Below are positions 36,237 to 47,439 of a DNA stretch of 64,000 bases, one piece after another (the stretch's first letter is position 1; every line of letters begins with the position of its first letter). The stretch lies in assembly GCA_023105745.1 (NCBI GenBank), contig JALGQZ010000015.1, positions 23,107,499 to 23,171,498 of the forward strand, read 5' to 3'. The DNA is from Austropuccinia psidii (taxonomy: Eukaryota > Basidiomycota > Pucciniomycetes > Pucciniales > Sphaerophragmiaceae). The position numbers were made by a program, and so were the translations under genes. Under the pieces are notes generated by a model, which did no database searches, had not been told where the DNA came from, and saw nothing but the letters and a program-made list of their open reading frames with translations.

Positions 36237-38158
36237 TGTGAGCCTTGAGGTATATTTTACATACCCAAATAGGCCACAATTATCTTAAAAAGAGATTTTG
36301 AATTATGCACAACTCATAAGTCATGCATATATCCAAAATTCATCATTTTCAATTTCAGAAAAGATGAATAACTTTTTATTGAGTAAGTAAATCCATGGAT
36401 TTAAGACCAGATTTGGATTTTACACAAAAATTCACCTAGGGTAGCTCCATAGAGTGAATAAGCTCAATTTAAGTATTTGAGGTGGTAAAATGGAAAATAC
36501 TTCAATACCACATCATTAATACCACATAAAAGATCCGTGAAAATTTTTGTTTTTCTTGATTTTTAGCCAAAATAATGGGAAAGTGAGAAATCCCATGTTA
36601 CATATACACTAAGAATAGTGTTATGCATGTTTTGAGCACTTAATATCATGGTATTCTTACATGGACTTTTGGTACACCCATAGTGGATATCTCACTTTAA
36701 GCTTAAATTACTATTTTGACGTAAAAAATAGGCAAGGGGGGCAAAAGACATCAAAGAGAGCCAGGGTACCCAACTTCTGAGGCCTCAGAGGCGTGGATAG
36801 CTCCAGAGCATGGATCCATGGCTCATCTTGGCCCAATTGGTAAACTAAAACTCTTTGGGAACTTGGTTACCAAGTTACAACTACTGTAAAACATCAGAAA
36901 ATAGCAAATAACCTGCTATTTTGACGTGCCAAGGAGGTAATGAGCTACTTACACTCCTGTAACCATGTCAATTACTAATGACTTTCCATGGATAAACCCC
37001 AAAAGAGTAATTAAAACCCTTTTGGGACCCATATTCATTGATTTACCTCATAGCAACCAGCAAAACATTGCTATTTGCAATTCTATGTAGAAATGAGGTA
37101 AAACCTTCAAAAATTCATTAAAAATACAATTCTTAATGAATCTTTCTGAAACTTTCAGGACTAAAGGAGAACTGTATTATCTATGGTACAACCAAAAGGA
37201 ATTACAGTTTTACTAGTAAAATTAAAAGTTTTACTTACAGTCCATTTTTGGATATTCTACGTGAAACACTGAATCTTCAAAAATTCACAGTAATTACAAC
37301 CTGTGATGAAATTGGCAATAACATTGATAACTTTGAGAAATCAATGATTATTTTAGAATAAAAGAAGATTTACAAGTGTTACTCCTTTTATTCTTAACCA
37401 TATTAGGGTTGGTAGTCACGTAAAAGCATCAATTAAGTAATTATGATAATCTTACATGACAACAGATGATGCAATCAATAATCCAAAAAGGTTTATTGTT
37501 TTCTCACTCACTGGTTTTTCAGTTTGCTCCATGGCACGCCTCTGTGAGCTGTTATTGACTTAAAAGAAGCCTCTTCTTGCTGTTTTTTCCGTATCATCAT
37601 CTTATAAATTTATTAAACCATTATTACCAACAAGTAAGTATTAGTTCAAGCTATTCTTAAGTGTTTCAAATCTTTCAGAATCAATCAGAAGGACGTGAAA
37701 TCATAGAATCCAACTATATATTGTTGAAATACTGTTATAAATCATTTTGATCCCTTAAATCCACAATTCTACGTCAAATTTCTCTACTCTTATCTTTCAA
37801 TAAGTTCTTTGGAGTATTAGTGAGTCATTTATCTTTAATTCTTAAAGTTTTTCTCTAGTAATAGTTTTCTTCAAGAATTATCTTTATAATTATTCTTGTA
37901 AAAGATAATTATATATTAAAATAATTTTATTATTTTAATAAAAGAAGTTTTTATTATTAAATTCTTCTTGTAATTGATTCTTGTAGACAATTACTGCTCA
38001 CTGTTATAATCACTAGTAGTGTATAACACGTGAAAGAAATAATTTTATAATTATTTAATTGTGGTTATAATAATTTTTATTATTATATTTCATAAGAACA
38101 GACATAGTACTGTTGATTAATAGTAATATTATCATCAGTTTCATAGTCACATCTTACA
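36237..38158 (+). repeat. E3 3' LTR (1922 bp)
   Basis: Same length and ends as 27878-29799, with about five substitutions. It is followed by the right copy of AAAAC (38159-38163). Confidence 0.95.
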
Positions 38159-40017
38159 AAAACTCTATGTCTCTATCCATTTTCAATACCAAATCATTAA
38201 ATAACTGGGAGCGCCAGCGTAATCCCACTTTGCGGTAAACTTGACGGCCATTTTCCAGTACCTCCTCAGTATCTGAGCATACTCGAGGGTCATTTAATTG
38301 TGATGCTAGGATGGGAAATTTAGCTGTATCATCCCATTCACAACGGCGCTCACAGGTCTGCACTTAATCAAGTAGATCATCATCAGACTTGGTCCACAAT
38401 GAAGAAGAGATACAGTAACTAACTCTTTGACGAATCTTTGCGAGCTTTTGATTCTCTTTCTTTTTTACCAAATACTCGGCATCATTTTGAATAGACTTCC
38501 ATTCTCTTTTCAAATAAGTGAAATATCGCTCCATTAAAGCCGCCACGACCCCATAGTTGTTATGATCCTTGTTCCAACAGTAGTGATGATACTCAGTGCT
38601 GACAAGTGCAAGACGGAATGTACGGTAAAACACCATAGACATCAGCTCGTTGAACGGATGTTGCCATGAGCTCTCCCAGTCCCAAGTGAATCGCTTTAGT
38701 CCTAGCTTGTGGAGCTCATCTTCGCAGTAGCTTTGGAAACCCTGAGACTGAACCTGTGTTGATGGCTCATTGAAAACATCCTCGGGGACATAACCGAGAT
38801 GACCAGCCACTTGAATTGCAATTTCACGCTCTTCTGTGCTGGGTGGTGCTGGTAGTGAGGAAAAATCCTTATCCCTAACTTTGAGTAGGAACAGGCAATG
38901 TGCGTGTACTGCTGATCTCATTCCATGGACATTCTCTGGAAGTTCTGCCTTCAGCCATTTTTGTTGCTCCTTCTGGCTTGCACGTTTCGCCACATTGTGA
39001 GCTTTGCGGGCCTGGTTCCTTTGCTGTCTGACCTCGGATTGCTCAAGCATACTCTGGGCAAGGCCCAGCTGTGGATGGGTGAACTCACTATTTGATTGAG
39101 TGCCTTGCTCATGCGCTGTGAAATTGTCCCTCCTTGGTTCATCATTTCTTTCACTTTGAGTCGGAGACATGTTCTCATCCTCATCATCCACCATTCTTTC
39201 TCTTGATGTACTGGCATGACCCGTTCTTGGTTTGGAGGCATATGGATGATGACGTCCAGTGACTTTCTCTTTATGGACCAGAGGTGAAGACGCATAAAGT
39301 TCATCCCCTGCCATGCAAATCATCAGTTAACACATCAAAACATTAATGAAGACTGGTCATCCTCACGATCTTCAATTGGCTCCTGAGATCGGACTGACTT
39401 GCCTTTAGGTGCCATATCTAACCCATGAAACAAACATATCAAATTGTGAATAAGTTTCTACTCCAAAATTCAAATGACTTACTTTGATGAAGTGTCAATA
39501 CTGGATTTCCCTCCGACAGACCGCTCCAAGATACATTTTCCAAAGGTCTTTTTCGTTGCCCCCCATCCACGCGCCTTTCATCACCCACATGAACCTGAGA
39601 TCCTGATGGAATATTGAGGGTTGGCTGTTTACTTTGGCCAAAGAGATCCTGGGATGTGACTGGATTCCGACCGGGATTAAGGAGGAACTCACGTGGAAAT
39701 TTTGATTGGGGATTAGCGTGTGAGGAGATTTGAGGTGTGCCTTCTGGCCCCTGAGACACATGAATTTGTGTATTAGTGGGATTCGGGGGAATTGGAGTGA
39801 CGGAAATATTTGGGATCGACCAAGTGCTTGAAGTTGGAGCCTTTGGATTGCCCACATCAATGTTAAGACCTGATACATTCATTGAGGATGCGATAGGGGT
39901 TGTGAGAGGAATGTTGGGACTCAATGGTGACTGTGTTTGAACATATTCTATGCTAGATTCACTATTTGAGTCATGAACAGAACCTGAACGGGATTTATGT
40001 GACTTGAAAGATGACAT

Positions 40018-40590
40018 AAGGGCCGAAAAAGTACAGTAATATTTTTAACTAGATAAAACACCTCAGTATTATGATAAAATAGAGTGATATGAGATGAAAT
40101 CTTTTCAAATTTAGAATAGAGAAATTCTATGAATAGTTGGAACTAAGTGTTGTGTGGAAGTTGGATAAGACTCTTTTGAGGAGAATCCTCCCTGCCTCCT
40201 TTTGAGCTCCTCCGCTTTTGTCGGAAACCACCCTGCACGGCCTACCAGCATATAATGTGATATTTCCTTGATCTGAAAGGGGACCCATCATCCATAAGTA
40301 AACATCTTTGGTAACATTTCCGCCTCCCCATTGTCACATTTTGTGAATTATCCAAACTGCCAATATATGCATTGAAATTCCACAACATTGTACCTCTGTA
40401 AAGGGGTATATTCATGAAGGATTTACCCACAAAAGAGACATCACCTTTTCACGAAAGGCAAGACAATCCAAATCACATTCCAACTGATTCAAAGCCCGCT
40501 GCACTCAAACCAAATACCAAGACTTTAGCTGCACTCCACCCCCTTATGTAATAGAGTTATATAGTTATGTCTGTAATAAGGTTTAAACCA
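40018..40590. other. Divergent promoter region, coiled-coil gene side
   Basis: Non-coding DNA between two genes that point away from each other (starts at 40017, minus, and 40978, plus). The 62-codon ORF at 40242-40430 looks random. Shared control of both genes is plausible. Confidence 0.5.
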
Positions 40591-40614
40591 TGTACGATGG
40601 CGTGCCAGCGTACA
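40591..40614. promoter_or_regulatory. 24-bp near-palindrome, copy 6
   Basis: The left arm is TGTACGATGGCG and the right arm is TGCCAGCGTACA. It sits between the divergent coiled-coil and transposase genes, 574 and 364 bp from their start codons. Confidence 0.65.
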
Positions 40615-40977
40615 TGGATTAAATGTTAATCCCCTCAATTCAATGGTAACACTTCCCTAATGGAACCCCCTCAATGGTCAAACCCGCACTATCACAATGT
40701 GTAAATAAACTAGAATATGTATGAGCATTGAGCAGCATGGCATTTTACCCAATTAAACGCCTAACCAATTCCGCCATCCAGTTGAGACATGTTAAACTTT
40801 ATCCACTGCAGCTCATGCTCCATTACAAATGGGATAAATTCCTCAGCTGGCTCAAATCATCTCCCCCTTCATAAATAATCACTGAATTTTATTTCCAATT
40901 AATAACACTCCTAAACACTTTCACATCAACCATAGATATTTATACACAAACCAACCGTACTCCCAATTCCTGCAACA

Positions 40978-43900
40978 ATGACAACCCGGCCCTATTCCTC
41001 AATGCGTATATGCATGTGTCAACACTGCTCAACTCAAACACACTCTTCCCCTGAGGGTGATAGGCAAGGAGTTGCCTTCACACCTTTCCAATATAAACAG
41101 CACATTAAAAAGCTCAAATAAACCATTGCACCCAAATCTCTTCCAAACATCCCTACTTCTGCATCAGGATCTGGGTGCCCACAAATTCTATTGGATCAAA
41201 TCTTCTCAGCTGATTATTCACGTTTGACCCAAAGCACTTTCCCAACTCCAGCGGGTCTCAATTCAACTGCACAGAAACCATATAGTGGCAGTCAAACCCT
41301 TCCCCCACAAGACCTAGGAATGATAATATCTGCCATTCTATCATTAAGGTATAATTTACCCTGCAGGGCTTCACGCATACTCAACCCCGCCCTGAACCTG
41401 CTGATCAAGTCCAGTATCTCAAGCTCAGCTGGTCCCCCCGCTCCTGAATTCCATATACCTCAAGATCTGAGTACCATATTTGAACATCTCCAATTGGAGC
41501 CAGTGATTCAAAACTATATATGTTGTCCTCAATGTTTCTCTCTTAATGGCCTTACTGAATCAGTCACAACTGTCCAACCCCACTGTCAACGCCATAATGA
41601 CCCAAATGATCATGATCCCCCTTGCACACAATCATTAGGCAAATTCATCTATTCATCTGAACCCCACACCCAAAACACAACCAACATGAAGCAAAAATTT
41701 ATACCAACAAAACATTTCATTTATCAACCATTCAAAAATTGGCTTGCCAGATTTCTTCAGCGGGCTGGAATTATGGACATTCTGCATCAACATCAACAAT
41801 CCCAAACTCCCGAAGATTCCCCAAAGCGTGACGTCTGGGATGGATTGGTCTGGAGACGCTTCACTGGCACTAGAAATATCCATGACCCCCCATTCATGTC
41901 CATTCCTGGTGCATTGGCCTTCTCCATATATGTGGACTGGTTTAATGCACATGGAAAGTCCACCCGGTTGGCCAGCATTGGACCTATCATGCTTATTTGT
42001 CTTAATCTCCCCCCAAGTGAAAGATTGAAGCCCGAGAATGTCTATGTTGCCGGAATCATCCCTGGTCCAAAGGAGCCAACTGCGCTTCAATTGAATTATC
42101 TATTAATGCCACTCATCAACGAGCTCAAAGAGCTATGGCAAGGTTACCATTTTGCACCCATCTCAACAGGTCCATCAGGATCCTTTATCCGTGTTGCCAT
42201 CCTCACAGCCATTGCGGATGTGGTTGCCATGCGCAAGCTTACTGGATTTATTTCCCATTCAGGAAACCACTTTTCTGATTTTTGCACCATTCACAAAGCT
42301 CAAATTGAAGAAATTGGTCCTCAATTTCACTACACGCGCTCATACCAAAGTCATAAATCAACCATTGCCAAATGGCTTCGGGCAACCCCATAACAAAGAC
42401 AAGCAATTTTCTCTGAGTATGGAGTGCGATATTCAATTTTGGAAGACCTGCCGTATTGGGATGCAACCAGAATGGTTAATCTTGAAATAATGCATAATTT
42501 AATACTTGGAATTTTGAAGGATCATGCAACTTTCAAATTGTGCATTCCAGAGGCGAAATCAAAAATTTACTTCAGGTCCCGCAGGAAATCCAATGACACC
42601 AACAGTTCAGACTCAGATTCCAAGACCTCCAACAGCTCTCTTGATAAAATCACATTGAGAGAGGCCCGCTCCCTGAGAAGAGACGCAGCAAAAATAATAA
42701 ATGAGCCACTCCCCACTACTTCCACCCGAAAAAACTACTTCCCAATGCCCACCCCTAACACAGAACATCCATCTAGTGGTTCTGCGGAGATTCCTTCATT
42801 TGATGCCGATTACATCCCCACTTCTGAAATACCCTCTGAATTGGATATCACTGCACTGAGTGATCACCAGATCAAGGGTGAGGCTCTTGAGCATCTCCGA
42901 CAAATCATATCTGAGACCATAATTCCCTCATCATGGACAAGAGTTCCCCGCAAAATGGGTTCCCCCTCTCATGGTAGCTTAAAAGCCACTGAATGGGCTC
43001 TCTTATATAAGGTCTATATTCCATTTCTAATGCTCAGTCAACAGATGTCATTAGATGCACACCAATCTGCCAACACTCAAAGAAAAATGGGTCAGTCAGA
43101 AGAACTTGCAAATGAACTAGCCAAGAGTACATTCCATTTGATTAGTGCTATCAACATTGCCACAAGCTGGACTGTTTCAATAGATGATGCGACTGCATTT
43201 GCTGAACATTGGAAAAAATTCCGCCTTTCCAATCAACACCTGTTCCCAAAACAGAAAAGTAAACCAAATCATCATTTTGCTGATCATATTCCCAAACTCT
43301 TCCAACGTTGGGGCCCAGCACAAGCCTCAGCCACATGGGGTTATGAGCGCTTGATTGGAGTATTTGCAAAGATGACAACAAATAACAAGATATGTACGTC
43401 AATTAATAAGATCAATATATTCACATTGATTAAACACCTGAACTAAATAAGACTAACTTTTTGCAACTCTGAATAGATGATATAGATAAAACCTTACTTC
43501 AACATATCTGTCGATGTTCCAACCTTTCCGTTCTCCTGAAATCCCCATCTGTGCCATGTGAAATAAAACAGCTTTTCGAATCACAGCCACCTGCCGTGTT
43601 CAATCACCATAAATATAACAAGCCATCCTGCCATGACCAACAAAATCATGATTGCCTGGTTGAGTACTTACAGACTTTTCATGCAACAAGGGAAATGGTT
43701 GATTGGATCAGCTTAGACAATACCGTGCAATCCACAAGTCATCCCACTTCAAGGATTGTCTCACCTTGGTATTTTCCAGTTTCAAACATTAATATGGGGA
43801 ACAATATATTTTCAACTGAATCCAAAAATGTCAGCAACAGTGTGATATGTTTTCAAAGGGGCAACTCACGACAATTTGGTATTATTGATAGCATTTTCAA

Positions 43901-44138
43901 AGTCTCTGAGCCATCTAGCATACTGAACAATAACTTTCTGATTTTAAAAACTTTGAAGATTGATGTGAATTTCCTACCAGATTGGCCGTATCTCAATATT
44001 TATAAAGCTGTTGGTTTTGATGATGGACACTTGATTATATCAGAAGAAGAAATAGAAGGTAACTGTGGATTGTATGATAACAAAGCTCTGTCATGTGGAC
44101 TGCTTGTAATGATAAAGCCGTTATTTCATGATATTTAG
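40978..44138 (+). pseudogene. Tnp2-type (EnSpm/CACTA-like) transposase, two stops
   Basis: From ATG 40978 through one 83-bp intron (43394-43476) the frame gives 1025 codons. The N-terminus has a Cys-rich start (CMCQHC, then a His/Lys segment) that suits zinc binding, and CCPQC follows at about residue 182. The Tnp2 core is clear: VDWFNAHG (about 320, with the first catalytic Asp), LICLNLPPSERLKPENVYVAG, IIPGPKEP (about 361), LPYWDATRMVNLEIMHN (about 495-507), and the C-terminal HFADHIPKLFQRWGP...YERLIG (about 775-795). After the intron comes a 220-residue tail of unknown role. Stops are TAA at 41119-41121 and TAA at 42391-42393. The enzyme would cut and join the T1 ends; this copy cannot, so movement would need a helper. 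Confidence 0.85.
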
Positions 44139-44190
44139 TCTACAAAAATGCAAATCTCTCAGATTCATTAGCAATTTTGCTAGTGAAATA

Positions 44191-44312
44191 ATTGCCTCAA
44201 AATTTAGTGACAGAGACATGCCATTGTGACAAGCAAAGCCCATTATTTCACATTGCCTTAAAATTTAGTGACAGAGACATGCCATTGTGACAAGCAAAGC
44301 CCATTATTTCAC
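44191..44312 (+). repeat. Two direct copies of a 61-bp unit
   Basis: Period 61, each copy beginning ATTGCCT.AAAATTTAG, with one visible difference. It lies just after the transposase gene. Confidence 0.9.
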
Positions 44313-44462
44313 ATTGCCACAAAGAAGTTACTATTTTGACATTGGGTACAGTGTGAATAAGCCAAGTCCAATGATCAAATGACCCACACACTCACCTTTC
44401 ACAGCATCCAAAATTTCTAACTGCGCCATCATCATGTTGGAAGCAGAATCGGCTTTTGCGTA

Positions 44463-44620
44463 CCCACACCCGCACGCGCCAATGCACACGCCCACGCACT
44501 CCCACCCGCACGCGCCAATGCACACGCAAACCCACCCGCACACGCCAATGCACACGCAAACCCACCCGCACACGCCAATGCACACGCAAACGCACCTGCC
44601 CCTGCGCATGAACACGCACA
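44463..44620 (+). repeat. Tandem array of ~30-bp CACGC-rich units
   Basis: Four to five units of about 30 bp contain ACCCGCACACGCCAATGCAC. ORFs on both strands here are by-products of the repeat. Confidence 0.88.
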
Positions 44621-44907
44621 CTTCATGGATGACCTGGTGAAGTCAAACCCCCTGCCTACATCAAGACTGGCTGAAGGACATCTTTGATGTGTGTGTGTGC
44701 AAACAGGCGGGTCTGGTGTAATTTTTACCAATCATCGGACCGTTGTGGGATGATCAGGTGGTGAGGAATCTGAGTTGAAGGCACAGGGGAACCAATATTA
44801 TTGGATGTCACAGGATTTGGTGTAAGACCAGAGTGTGACGTGTGCTCGACGTTCGCTTGATTTTCGCTTGACGTGAGCTCGACTTTTATCCTGCTTGACG
44901 TTTGCTT
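44621..44907 (-). other. T1 right subterminal region with TTGACG motifs
   Basis: Between 44835 and 44910 the words GCTTGACGT and GCTCGACGT recur about six times, spaced 10-20 bp apart. They mirror the CGTCA words at the left end. No gene is present; the minus-strand ORF 44798-45073 only crosses the T1/E2 border. Confidence 0.65.
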
Positions 44908-44947
44908 GACGTGAAGTCAATTGCCGACGATTGACACAAGATTCTCC
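44908..44947 (-). repeat. T1 right terminal inverted repeat
   Basis: The inverse of 13928-13967 with three mismatches in 40 bp. E2 sequence starts directly after it. Confidence 0.85.
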
Positions 44948-44949
44948 CC

Positions 44950-46000
44950 GGTGTGTGTCCAATGTGTCTTCTTTCAGGTCTTCTGGTTCTAGACATTCCT
45001 GCTCTATCCTCTGGCTGGTTCCTTTGGAAGCCAAGGTCTCTGAGGTATGCAGGGGACATATCAGTGTTTGCAAGCAGTCAAAAACTTTATGTTCTTAGGG
45101 TATTTACCTTTGACTGTGCCTTGTACAAATTTGTTATCTGCTGATTTGGGCAGTTTGCCTTTGGAGGTTACAACTGGGTTAATAATTGTAATCTTCCCTG
45201 TACAAGTGGTTAAGGTTGGTTTACCTTGTATTGAAGCAGAGTTTCGTGGTTTTCTACTCCTCTGAGTGGCTATTGGTGTCCACTTCTTGGCTGTAATGAG
45301 GCCTTCACTAAGCCTTTATCCTTTACCCTTGCTGCCCTCTGGTTCTGAGGGTGTCACTGGTGTGTTGGCCTGTGACTGGGTTTCAAGTGGGATGTAGTTT
45401 TCTTCCACTGAATCAAGACAGGAAAAAGAGGGCTTATGTCAGTTAAGACTTCTTACAAGGCTGGTTTTGCACGTTTAAGAATGGCCTCTGGGCTTGTATA
45501 TTATTACAGTATGCCCCTGTATAATGACAGTGTGGTTGAATCAACAATTCCACGTCAGAATTACAGCTTTTGGTACCCTGTCACACTGTTTGTGTGCCAG
45601 TATCCCACAGATACACTTGTGGTTTTCAAGTGTATTCTGTACAAGTGGTTTTGTATAAGTGTTATTGAGTCAACAATACACTTAATCCATGCCTCAACTG
45701 ATGGTTTTTCAGTCAGAGGTGTCCTTATTCAGTCAAGAATACAGGACTTATTGATGGCTTATGTGTTTTTATATACAAAACATGCCAAAAATAAATTTTT
45801 TTCAGTGGGTATTAGCCACGTGAAAAATACTCTTTTATAATATGAGTATATGAAAAAGATAAAAATATATAAAATATATATATTTAAATGGAAATTACGC
45901 CTAAAAAAGATAAAACAATGTGTTAATAAGTCATAAAAAAGAGAAAAGACTCACTTGTAAGGTCCAAAAAGTTAAAAAAAACACGGCCAGGCCCACAAAA
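44950..46000 (-). other. E2 leader, ORF A 5' part and primer-binding site
   Basis: Minus strand. 44950-45073 continues E2 ORF A on the far side of T1 (frame including QRIEQECLEPEDLKED). Further upstream are likely small exons and introns (a GTAAAC-type donor after a TTCAATACAAG stretch near 45225), then an AT-rich leader, then the primer-binding site at 45982-46000 beside the LTR. The plus-strand ORF 45436-45840 is a shadow. Confidence 0.55.
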
Positions 46001-47439
46001 TGTCAGGCTGAGTCTATGATAAAGGTGTATATGAGTATTTACAAGCTTTAACTATGACTGTGACATGGTAAAAATGGTTTTAAAAGATGATAAGATTGAT
46101 AATAAATGATTTAATTTAAGATTTAAAGGGCTTTACTATAGAGATATAGTGGTGGTGAGCGCTGTTGAAAGCCCTGGGTGCAGCTTTACCTGTTGGATTA
46201 CAATAATAAAGACTACAATACTTTAAATTAAGAGTATACCTGATTAGTTAACCAAGAGTAAAACTGTTTTTGACAGTTTACTACGTAGGTTATTCAAGAG
46301 CAGGATGAGGAAAGGTTTTTGGCTGTGAAAAGCCCTCCTTTTATCCTGAAATTGAGGTGGAAAGGCTGCTAGACCTTTCCACGTAGAGGAAGTGAAGATT
46401 TTTCACTCTCCAGGACAGGCTTGTGGTTTGCAAACAGCCTGTATACCCTGTATTGGGCTCAGATGTGGTTTTGAAACCACATCTGGGCAGTTTTCACCAA
46501 TACAGGGTGAAAATTTTCATCTGGGGACCTCACAGCCTGATTCTGACATGTATGACGCGTAGAATGCTGTACAGAAACTGTATGGGACCCCAGTATTGAC
46601 TGACATATGAGGTATTGAAGTAAAAACATGCTTCTTCCTCTATTTGACACCTCATATTCATGGTTATGTGATATTATCCCATGGTAAGGCTGTATCTGAC
46701 AGCAGGTGGGATTTTGACCTTAAAATGGTCATAACTCTGTCAGTTTTTGAGATATCAAGCTCAAAGTTGGTTCATTGAATAGCCCTGTATGGGATCTACA
46801 CAATGGTACCCAACTTGACATGGTTATCATTAAATATGACAAAGTTATCCCATGTACAAGTATTTTTGTACATTGGCATGGTCTGGTCAAAAGCTGTATT
46901 AAGCTTGTTTGGCCAATAACTTCTGTTGTAGTTGAGTTATGAGGAAATGGATGGCACCATCAGATAGCCCTGATTGTGCTCTTTCCAAAAAGACCCAACT
47001 TTAGGTATCTCACACTAAAACTGTAAAAGTTAGATGAGAGGTGAATGTTTTGTTCACCCTTATTTGGTCTGAATTTGACCATAACTCAAGTAATACTGGT
47101 GCTAGCTCAGTTTGGCTGGTACCATTGGATAGCCCTGGCTTAGAGCTTCATTTTGAATACCCATTTTATGGGGTTAAGCCTCTCCTTCTAGATTTTAGAT
47201 GAGAGGTGAAGATTAAGGTTTATGCTCAGCAATAACTTTGAGCAGGAATAACTTTGTTGTTTCGTATCCTATGGTGATGGGACTTATATTTTCAGAAAGA
47301 GGTAAGTTTCCTCTTTCTTCTGATACCTTTTGAGCTAATTTGGCTCAGTTCCATGTTTTGGTGGTATTTTGGCTATACCATTGGTTTATGGTATTTTGGC
47401 TGTCATGCTTGTGCTCTGGTTTTGAGTCACAGGCTGACA
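46001..47439 (-). repeat. E2 5' LTR (1439 bp)
   Basis: Same ends and length as 6708-8146, with about 14 differences by eye. Right TSD GCTAA at 47440-47444, where E1 resumes. Confidence 0.93.

Larger units (their letters stand above)
27878..38158 (+). mobile_element. E3: young, apparently complete Ty3/Gypsy element
   Basis: It is 10,281 bp long with 1922-bp LTRs that differ at about five positions by eye, flanked by perfect AAAAC duplications. It has a primer-binding site, a leader with predicted introns, the small ORF A, an unbroken 1902-codon gag-pol ORF and a polypurine tract. All catalytic motifs are present. It is the youngest layer of the nest, inserted in the last exon of a T1 gene, and could be active. 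Confidence 0.95.
27670..40017 (-). pseudogene. T1 unknown coiled-coil protein, split by E3
   Basis: The gene reads right to left: exons 39483-40017, 39367-39417 and 38164-39307, then E3, then 27670-27877. Introns are 65 and 59 bp. With E3 and one AAAAC copy removed, the frame passes smoothly through the insertion site to a TAA at 27670-27672, so E3 hit the last exon. A TAA at 38364-38366, at a likely Gln codon, also stops it. The first 190 residues are Ser/Pro/Asn-rich and disordered. The rest is helical and charged, with a probable coiled coil (QRNQARKAHNVAKRASQKEQ) and an aromatic-rich segment (YHHYCWNKDHNNYG). I do not recognise the family. It shares an upstream region with the transposase gene, which suggests co-expression, perhaps as an accessory factor. 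Confidence 0.72.
13928..44947. mobile_element. T1: large Tnp2-encoding DNA transposon with Tet-like and SNF2 cargo
   Basis: The ends are inverted repeats of 40 bp with three mismatches (13928-13967 and 44908-44947) starting GGAGAATCTTG. They interrupt E2 ORF A, whose two halves flank T1. Candidate 3-bp target duplications are CAG (13925-13927) and CCG (44948-44950), which differ at one base; a 3-bp duplication is usual for CACTA/EnSpm elements and keeps the ORF A frame. The interior contains six genes, three tandem arrays and six copies of a 24-bp palindrome. Removing E3 leaves about 20.7 kb. The termini are not CACTA, although the transposase is of the Tnp2 (Transposase_21) type, so the exact class is uncertain. 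Confidence 0.82.
6708..47439 (-). mobile_element. E2: Ty3/Gypsy element carrying transposon T1
   Basis: Two 1439-bp LTRs (6708-8146 and 46001-47439) in the same orientation are flanked by GCTAA. Coding runs on the minus strand, the polypurine tract is beside the left LTR and the primer-binding site beside the right LTR, so transcription would run right to left. The two LTRs differ at roughly 14 positions by eye (about 1%). Removing T1 leaves about 9.7 kb, a normal size for this group. Frameshifts in gag and at the gag-pol border, a stop in pol and the T1 insertion show it is dead. Confidence 0.9.

Noticed and set aside
40978..44138. KDZ or Plavaka transposase
   Set aside because: The DWFN, LNLPP, IPGPKEP and MHNL blocks are those of Tnp2/Transposase_21; I saw none of the KDZ landmarks I know.
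44331..44731. Cys/Val/Arg-rich repeat proteins on the minus strand
   Set aside because: They are readings of a 30-bp tandem repeat, open in several frames.
6708..47439. A single giant LTR retrotransposon with 38 kb of host cargo
   Set aside because: The LTR pair and GCTAA flanks are real, but the interior is explained by E2 genes plus a separate TIR-bounded transposon (T1) that contains E3.
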